Shown here: in pieces, positions 7,003 to 10,984 of the stretch
How positions within the stretch are numbered: the first letter of the stretch is position 1
Layout of the letters: the number at the start of each line of letters is the position of its first letter
DNA from: Gammaproteobacteria bacterium
GTDB lineage: Bacteria > Pseudomonadota > Gammaproteobacteria > Burkholderiales > Burkholderiaceae_E
Direction of reading: 5' to 3'
NCBI GenBank assembly: GCA_030425615.1
Contig: JAUIAI010000029.1
Location: forward strand, 1 to 10,984
Length of the DNA: 10,984 nucleotides
Position numbers and translations under genes: made by a program
Notes under the pieces: generated by a model
Database searches by the model: none
What the model was told of the DNA's origin: nothing
What the model saw: only the letters and a program-made list of their open reading frames with translations

Positions 7003-7935
7003 ATGAAGATCGAAGAGACGCACGACGACGAGACCGTCGACCATCCGGTGACGGTGATCAGCGAGACCCGTGCCGGCGAACTCGCCCGGGTGGTCGACGA
7101 GGACAAGCACGCGATCGGCGCGATGCTCGTGGGCATGGGGGCGATGACGCCGACCGAGGTGCAGGCCGTGCTCGAACGTCAGGACGGCGATGAGCGCCTG
7201 TTCGGCGAGATCGCCCGTGACATGGGCGTTGTGAGCAGGACCCAGCTCGACGAAGGGCTGGCCGCGCAGTTCAACGCACCGTTCCTGTCGGCCGACCTGA
7301 CCCGCTCGCTGTCGCCGAATCTCGTGGCCGCGCACCGGCCGAACCACCCCTTCGTGGAGGAACTGCGCGCGTTGCGGCACCGCCTGTCCCGCGAGTGGTT
7401 CGACGTTCCCCACCGACGTTGTCTGGCCGTGTGCGGCGTCGGCCGTGGCGAGGGGCGCAGTCACGTGGCGGCGAATCTGGCCGCCCTGTTCGCGCAGCGC
7501 GGCGAACGGGTGCTCCTGATCGACGCGGACCTTCGTAACTCGTCTCTGCGCTCGCTGTTCCGCATTCCGCGCACGCGCGGTCTGGCCGGGATCCTCGCCG
7601 GGCGCAGCAGCCGGCGCCCGATCAAGTCGATCACCGCGGTTCCCGGGCTCTCGGTGCTGCCGGCGGGGCCTTGCCCGCCGAATCCTTCCGAGCTGCTCGC
7701 GCAGCCGCTGTTCAGCCGGTTGCTGGCGCACGTGGGCCCGCGGTTCGGCGTGGTCCTGATCGATACGGGAGCGGCCGGTGAGTCGGGCGATGCCCAGATG
7801 ATCGCGGAGGCCGCCGGCGCGGCGATCATCGTCGCGCGGCGCGATCACACACCGGTGCAGGCCCTGCAGCGTCTCGCGGGCGATCTGACCGGGCACGGCG
7901 TGACCGTTCCCGGCATCGTCTACAACGACGGCTGA
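7003..7935 (+). CDS. epsG: EpsG-type BY-kinase-like ATPase (chain-length determinant tyrosine kinase family)
   Basis: A 310-residue cytoplasmic P-loop protein expected to bind EpsF and control EPS polymerisation. Residues about 35-95 (IGAMLVGMGAMTPTEVQAVL, then LFGEIARDMGVVSRTQLDEG) resemble the two-repeat N-terminal domain of GspE/MshE ATPases, which EpsG proteins often carry. The ATPase domain has Walker A as VGRGEGRSHVAANLA (146-160), Walker A' LLIDADLRN (171-179) and Walker B VVLIDTG (250-256). The usual Walker A lysine is Arg152; from memory this GEGRS form is common in the EpsG subfamily. The whole protein has only one tyrosine, Y307, so the C-terminal tyrosine cluster of classical BY-kinases is missing. 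Start: ATG 7003 sits six bases after GGAG (6993-6996), better spaced than the adjacent GTG at 7000. The stop is 2 bp before the GH16 start. Confidence 0.93.
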   Translation: MKIEETHDDETVDHPVTVISETRAGELARVVDEDKHAIGAMLVGMGAMTPTEVQAVLERQDGDERLFGEIARDMGVVSRTQLDEGLAAQFNAPFLSADLTRSLSPNLVAAHRPNHPFVEELRALRHRLSREWFDVPHRRCLAVCGVGRGEGRSHVAANLAALFAQRGERVLLIDADLRNSSLRSLFRIPRTRGLAGILAGRSSRRPIKSITAVPGLSVLPAGPCPPNPSELLAQPLFSRLLAHVGPRFGVVLIDTGAAGESGDAQMIAEAAGAAIIVARRDHTPVQALQRLAGDLTGHGVTVPGIVYNDG

Positions 7936-7937
7936 CG

Positions 7938-8948
7938 ATGGCCTTCAGCGCCGGCCGCCCGCACCGAGCAGCCGTCCGCGGCGGGCGGCGTCGCTGGCTG
8001 CGCGCGGCCGTCGTGCAGGGCGGGGCCATTGCTTCCGGTGCGGCGCTCGGGCAGGGCGGGGCGTTGGTCTCCGCTGCGGCGCTCGCGCAGGGCGGGCCGC
8101 CCGCGACCGGCGTGACCGGCCGTGCCCGCGCGGGAACACCCGGGGTCGCCCCGGCACCCGCCGTGCCGGGTGCCCGCTACCGGCCGACTTTCGCGGATGA
8201 GTTCGACGTCGCGGCACTCGATCGGATCAACGAGCACGCGCAGGGCGGGGTGCCCGGCGCGCCGGCCTGGCGCAGCCGCATGCGCCATCCGCGCAAGGAC
8301 GTGATCAACGAAGAGAAGCAGATCTACGTCGACCCGGCCTATGCCGGTCGTGGCGATCGGGCGCTGGGCGTCCAGCCGTTCGAGATCCGCGACGGCGCGC
8401 TGCACCTGGTGGCGCAACCGGTCGCCTCGGAACGGATCCGGGAGGCGCTGCACGGCATGCGCTACACATCTGGCTGCATCACCAGCGAACTCACGCACGC
8501 CCAGCGCTACGGCTACTTCGAGATGCGGGCACGGCTGCCGCGTGGCCGTGGGTTCTGGCCCGCGTTCTGGCTGCTGCCGGTGCGTGAGGGGTGGCCGCCC
8601 GAGATCGACATCATGGAGGCCAGCGGCGAGCGACCGGGCTACCTGCATTTCAGCGTGCGCGATCCGGGCGACCCCCGCGGGCGTGGCAGCGGCTGGCGGC
8701 ACGTGCCCGCGGGCCCGGACGGCTGGCAGGTGTTCGGCTGCGAGTGGACCGAACGGTCGATCCGCTTCATCGTGGACGGCCGCATGGTCTGGCAGGTGGA
8801 CGGTCACGCGATCCACGAACCGATGTACCTGGTGGCCAACCTGGCGCTGGGCAGTCACGACCGGCACTGGATCCCGGATCCGGACGCGAGCACGCCGTTT
8901 CCCGGACGGTTCGAGATCGACTATATCCGGGCGTTCGAGCGGGCATGA
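7938..8948 (+). CDS. Exported glycoside hydrolase family 16 enzyme of the EPS locus
   Basis: A 336-residue predicted endo-glycosidase or transglycosidase of the beta-glucanase/agarase-like family. The catalytic motif E-I-D-I-M-E is complete at 222-227 in WPPEIDIMEASG, giving nucleophile Glu222, assisting Asp224 and acid/base Glu227. Supporting family blocks are FADEFD (85-90), TSGCITSE (177-184), YGYFEMRARLPRGRGFWPAF (191-210) and LVANLALGSHDRHW (298-311); the C-terminus FEIDYIRAFER closes the beta-sandwich. The N-terminus looks like an export signal with a twin-arginine-like GRRRWLR (16-22), a weakly hydrophobic Ala/Gly stretch and a possible cleavage after AAALA (46-50). Three 12-residue repeats (26-61) lie there. 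In EPS loci such enzymes usually cut or process the polymer in the periplasm or outside the cell. ATG 7938 follows the epsG stop by 2 bp; the last four bases overlap the flippase start. The actual polymer linkage cannot be told. Confidence 0.93.
   Translation: MAFSAGRPHRAAVRGGRRRWLRAAVVQGGAIASGAALGQGGALVSAAALAQGGPPATGVTGRARAGTPGVAPAPAVPGARYRPTFADEFDVAALDRINEHAQGGVPGAPAWRSRMRHPRKDVINEEKQIYVDPAYAGRGDRALGVQPFEIRDGALHLVAQPVASERIREALHGMRYTSGCITSELTHAQRYGYFEMRARLPRGRGFWPAFWLLPVREGWPPEIDIMEASGERPGYLHFSVRDPGDPRGRGSGWRHVPAGPDGWQVFGCEWTERSIRFIVDGRMVWQVDGHAIHEPMYLVANLALGSHDRHWIPDPDASTPFPGRFEIDYIRAFERA
8013..8120 (+). repeat. Three tandem 36-bp (12-codon) repeats in the GH16 N-terminus
   Basis: The bases GCAGGGCGGG recur at 8015, 8051 and 8087, a period of exactly 36. 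In protein the units are VQGGAIASGAAL (26-37), GQGGALVSAAAL (38-49) and AQGGPPATGVTG (50-61); the first two are close, the third diverges after its first four residues. The frame is kept. The repeat makes up most of the hydrophobic part of the predicted export signal. Confidence 0.8.
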
Positions 8949-10420
8949 GCGAACTGGCGGCCAAGACCTCGCGCGGCGCGGCCTGGCGCGCGATCGAGAC
9001 GGCGGGCAGCGAAGGGCTGTCGTTCCTGATGTTCGTGCTGCTGGCACGCCTGCTGGTGCCCGAGGACTTCGGACTGGTTGCGCTCGCCGGATCGGTCGTG
9101 CTCAGCCTGCAGTGCCTGCTTCAGTTCGGTCTGCCGGAGGCGTTGATCCAGCGGCCCCGCCTGCACCCCAGGTCGCTGCGCGCGGCGATGGCGGCCAGCG
9201 CCCTGCTGGGCGTCGCGCTCGTGGCCTTGTCGTGGGGGCTCGCGTGGCCGCTCGCCTGGGCGCTCGGCCGCCCCGATTTCCCACTCGTGTTCCTCTCGCT
9301 GGCGAATGTGCTGATCCTGCAAGGGCTGAGCTTTCCGTTGCACGCGGTGCTGCGGCGCGAACTGCGCCTTCGTGCGATCGCGATCCGCACGCTGACCGCC
9401 ACGTCCGTGGGCGGGGCGGTCGCGCTCACCCTGGCTCTGAACGATTTCGGATTCCGGGCGCTGGTGGCCCAGCAGATGACGGTCGCCGCGGTCGGGCTGG
9501 CGATGCTGGTGCGCGCCAGCGCGGTCAAACCCTGGCAGATGCGCCTGAACGCGCGCGCGCTGCGACCGCTCTGGGCCGTGGCCCGCCCCGTCATGGCCGG
9601 ACAGTTCGCCAATCAGGCGGCCCGCCGCCTCGACGCGGTGGCGCTCGGCCTGTTCCTCGGCAACCACGACGTCGGCATCTACTTCCTGGTCACCCGCGTG
9701 ATCCAGGCCGGCCAGATGGTCACGCAGTTCTCGATCGGCGAGATCGCGATGGCGGTCCTGTCGCGGTTGCAGCGCGAGCGCGCGAGGCTGCTGGCGGGCG
9801 TGCGGCGGGCGTTGCGCATCACGGGTTTCGTCTGCCTGCTGGCTTTCGGTTCGCTGGCGTTGCTCGCACCGTGGATCGTGCCGCTGGTGTTCGGTCCGGC
9901 GATGGGCGCGGCCGCGGAGCCCCTGCGTACGCTGGCGCTGTTCGCGACCGCGGGCGCGCTGATCTCCACCGTCATGCATGCGCTGATCTCGGTCGGGGCC
10001 GCCGCCCGCGCGAGCTGGCTGTCGGTGAGCGCGTCGCTGGCGCAGCTCGCCGCCGTGTTCCTCGCCGCCCGCTACGGCATGACGATCCTGGTCGTGGCGA
10101 TCGGTCTCGCGCAACTCGCTTTCGTGCCGGTGGCCATGCACCAGGTGACCCGTGCACTCGGCCTGCCCGTTCGGACGTTGCTGACCGACCAGATCGTGCT
10201 GGCAGCGCTGGCCACGCTCGCCTTCGCGGCGGCGGTGTCAGTCACCGGCGGCGCCACGACACAGGCGGCCGCAGCGATTTCCACGACCCTGCTCTACGTG
10301 CTCGTCATGGGAGCGGGCGGTGCCTGGTATTTCCGCGCCGATCTGCGCAGCGCGACGCCTGCCGGCCCGGGGGGTCGGCAGCGACGAAACCCCTCCGCAT
10401 CCGAGACGACATGCCCGTGA
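8945..10420 (+). CDS. Wzx-type lipid-linked oligosaccharide flippase (MOP/MVF superfamily, Polysacc_synt family)
   Basis: A 491-residue inner-membrane protein with about 12-14 hydrophobic segments, expected to move the undecaprenyl-linked EPS repeat unit from the cytoplasmic to the periplasmic face. The N-terminus (TSRGAAWRAIETAGSEGLSF, then LLARLLVPEDFGLVALAGSV and LLQFGLPEALIQR) is the standard opening of this family. A second family-like block, RRLDAVALGLFLGNHDVGIY, follows in the middle, as expected for the internal two-fold repeat of MOP transporters. A hydrophilic tail of about 25 residues rich in Arg, Pro and Gly ends the protein. The ATG at 8945 overlaps the GH16 stop in an ATGA arrangement, so translation is probably coupled. 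The last 10 bases overlap the next glycosyltransferase. Specificity for a given sugar unit cannot be read from the sequence. Confidence 0.93.
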   Translation: MSELAAKTSRGAAWRAIETAGSEGLSFLMFVLLARLLVPEDFGLVALAGSVVLSLQCLLQFGLPEALIQRPRLHPRSLRAAMAASALLGVALVALSWGLAWPLAWALGRPDFPLVFLSLANVLILQGLSFPLHAVLRRELRLRAIAIRTLTATSVGGAVALTLALNDFGFRALVAQQMTVAAVGLAMLVRASAVKPWQMRLNARALRPLWAVARPVMAGQFANQAARRLDAVALGLFLGNHDVGIYFLVTRVIQAGQMVTQFSIGEIAMAVLSRLQRERARLLAGVRRALRITGFVCLLAFGSLALLAPWIVPLVFGPAMGAAAEPLRTLALFATAGALISTVMHALISVGAAARASWLSVSASLAQLAAVFLAARYGMTILVVAIGLAQLAFVPVAMHQVTRALGLPVRTLLTDQIVLAALATLAFAAAVSVTGGATTQAAAAISTTLLYVLVMGAGGAWYFRADLRSATPAGPGGRQRRNPSASETTCP

Positions 10421-10984
10421 AGCCGCACACTAATCCCGTCATTCCGGGGCGCCGTCCCTGGCTCTGGATCTGCCGCGAGATGCCGTGGCCCCGGGTGTCC
10501 GGGGATCGCGTCTACTCGGCCGGCATGATCCGGGCGCTCGCCGATTCGGGCATCGCCGTGAGCGTGCTGGGTCACGAGGGGCCGGGCCGGGAGGCGGGAC
10601 CCGAACACGCCGCCATCGACTGGTGCGGCATCGCCGGCGGAACCCGGCGCGCACCCTGGGTGGCGCTGACCGAGGCCCTGCCCGTGACCGCCGGCATCCA
10701 CGACACGCCGGCGGCCCGCCGCGTGCTCGAGGAGTTGCTGGTGGCGCGACGGTTCGATGCCGTGGTGTTCGACCAGCTGGGCAGCGGGTGGGCGCTCGAG
10801 TCCGTGCTCGCGAGCTCCGAGCGGCTGCGCCGCCGGGGACACGAACAACCGGCCCTCATCTATCTGGCGCACAACCACGAGCGCAAGGTCTGGGCCGACA
10901 TGGCCGCCAACGCCTCCGGGTCGGCGATCCGGCGGCTGGCAGTCCGGCGCAACGCGCACAAGGTGGCCCTGCTCGAGAAGCGGC
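10411..10984 (+). CDS. GT4-like (group 1) glycosyltransferase, N-terminal part (cut by window edge)
   Basis: The first 191 residues of a probable cytoplasmic retaining glycosyltransferase that adds a sugar to the lipid-linked EPS unit. The N-terminal Rossmann-like half is visible: WLWICREMPWPRVSGDRVYS (17-36) matches the usual opening with a Pro-rich turn and Gly before the first helix; IAVSVLGHEG (48-57) is the second strand; RRFDAVVFDQLGSGWALE (113-130) and LIYLAHNHERKVW (149-161) match the acceptor-side blocks, HNHE being common in these enzymes. The donor-binding E-x7-E half lies beyond the right edge, so family membership rests on the N-terminus only. ATG 10411 is ten bases inside the flippase gene, with a weak GAG upstream; a GTG at 10417 is an alternative. 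Confidence 0.8.
   Translation, partial: MPVKPHTNPVIPGRRPWLWICREMPWPRVSGDRVYSAGMIRALADSGIAVSVLGHEGPGREAGPEHAAIDWCGIAGGTRRAPWVALTEALPVTAGIHDTPAARRVLEELLVARRFDAVVFDQLGSGWALESVLASSERLRRRGHEQPALIYLAHNHERKVWADMAANASGSAIRRLAVRRNAHKVALLEKR

Overview
The window is GC-rich, densely coded DNA holding part of an exopolysaccharide (EPS) biosynthesis and export locus. The genes look like the EpsB/EpsF/EpsG set that often accompanies PEP-CTERM/exosortase systems in Beta- and Gammaproteobacteria. A proteobacterium of that kind is the best guess; nothing in the window fixes a genus. No rRNA, tRNA, insertion sequence, phage gene or CRISPR array was seen.

Left part, minus strand (1-3340), read from right to left: a MoeB/ThiF-type adenylyltransferase (3340-2570), a short intergenic stretch with hairpins, a multi-pass membrane protein of the WecA/MraY (PNPT) fold whose catalytic motifs look eroded (2336-1218), and a polyprenyl-phosphate sugar-1-phosphate transferase (EpsB/WbaP type) that runs off the left edge (1129-1).

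Middle (3341-3616): a divergent intergenic region with four head-to-tail copies of a 22-bp GC-rich unit, probably where promoters fire in both directions.

Right part, plus strand (3617-10984), one tightly packed operon: a GT-C (PMT/GT39-like) membrane glycosyltransferase, the Wzz-type chain-length regulator EpsF, its cytoplasmic ATPase partner EpsG, a secreted glycoside hydrolase of family 16, a Wzx-type flippase, and a GT4-like glycosyltransferase cut by the right edge. Gene spacings run from 13 bp down to overlaps of 4 and 10 bp, so translational coupling is likely.

As a pathway (inferred): the minus-strand sugar transferase loads the first sugar on undecaprenyl phosphate, the GT4-like and possibly GT-C enzymes extend it, Wzx flips the lipid-linked unit, EpsF/EpsG control polymerisation and chain length, and the GH16 enzyme trims or processes polymer outside the cytoplasm. 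The polymerase and outer-membrane exporter are not in the window. The most unusual points are the WecA-like protein with lost catalytic motifs next to a normal initiating transferase, a 12-residue tandem repeat inside the GH16 export signal, the EpsG with one tyrosine and no Walker A lysine, and the 22-bp tandem repeats between the divergent units.
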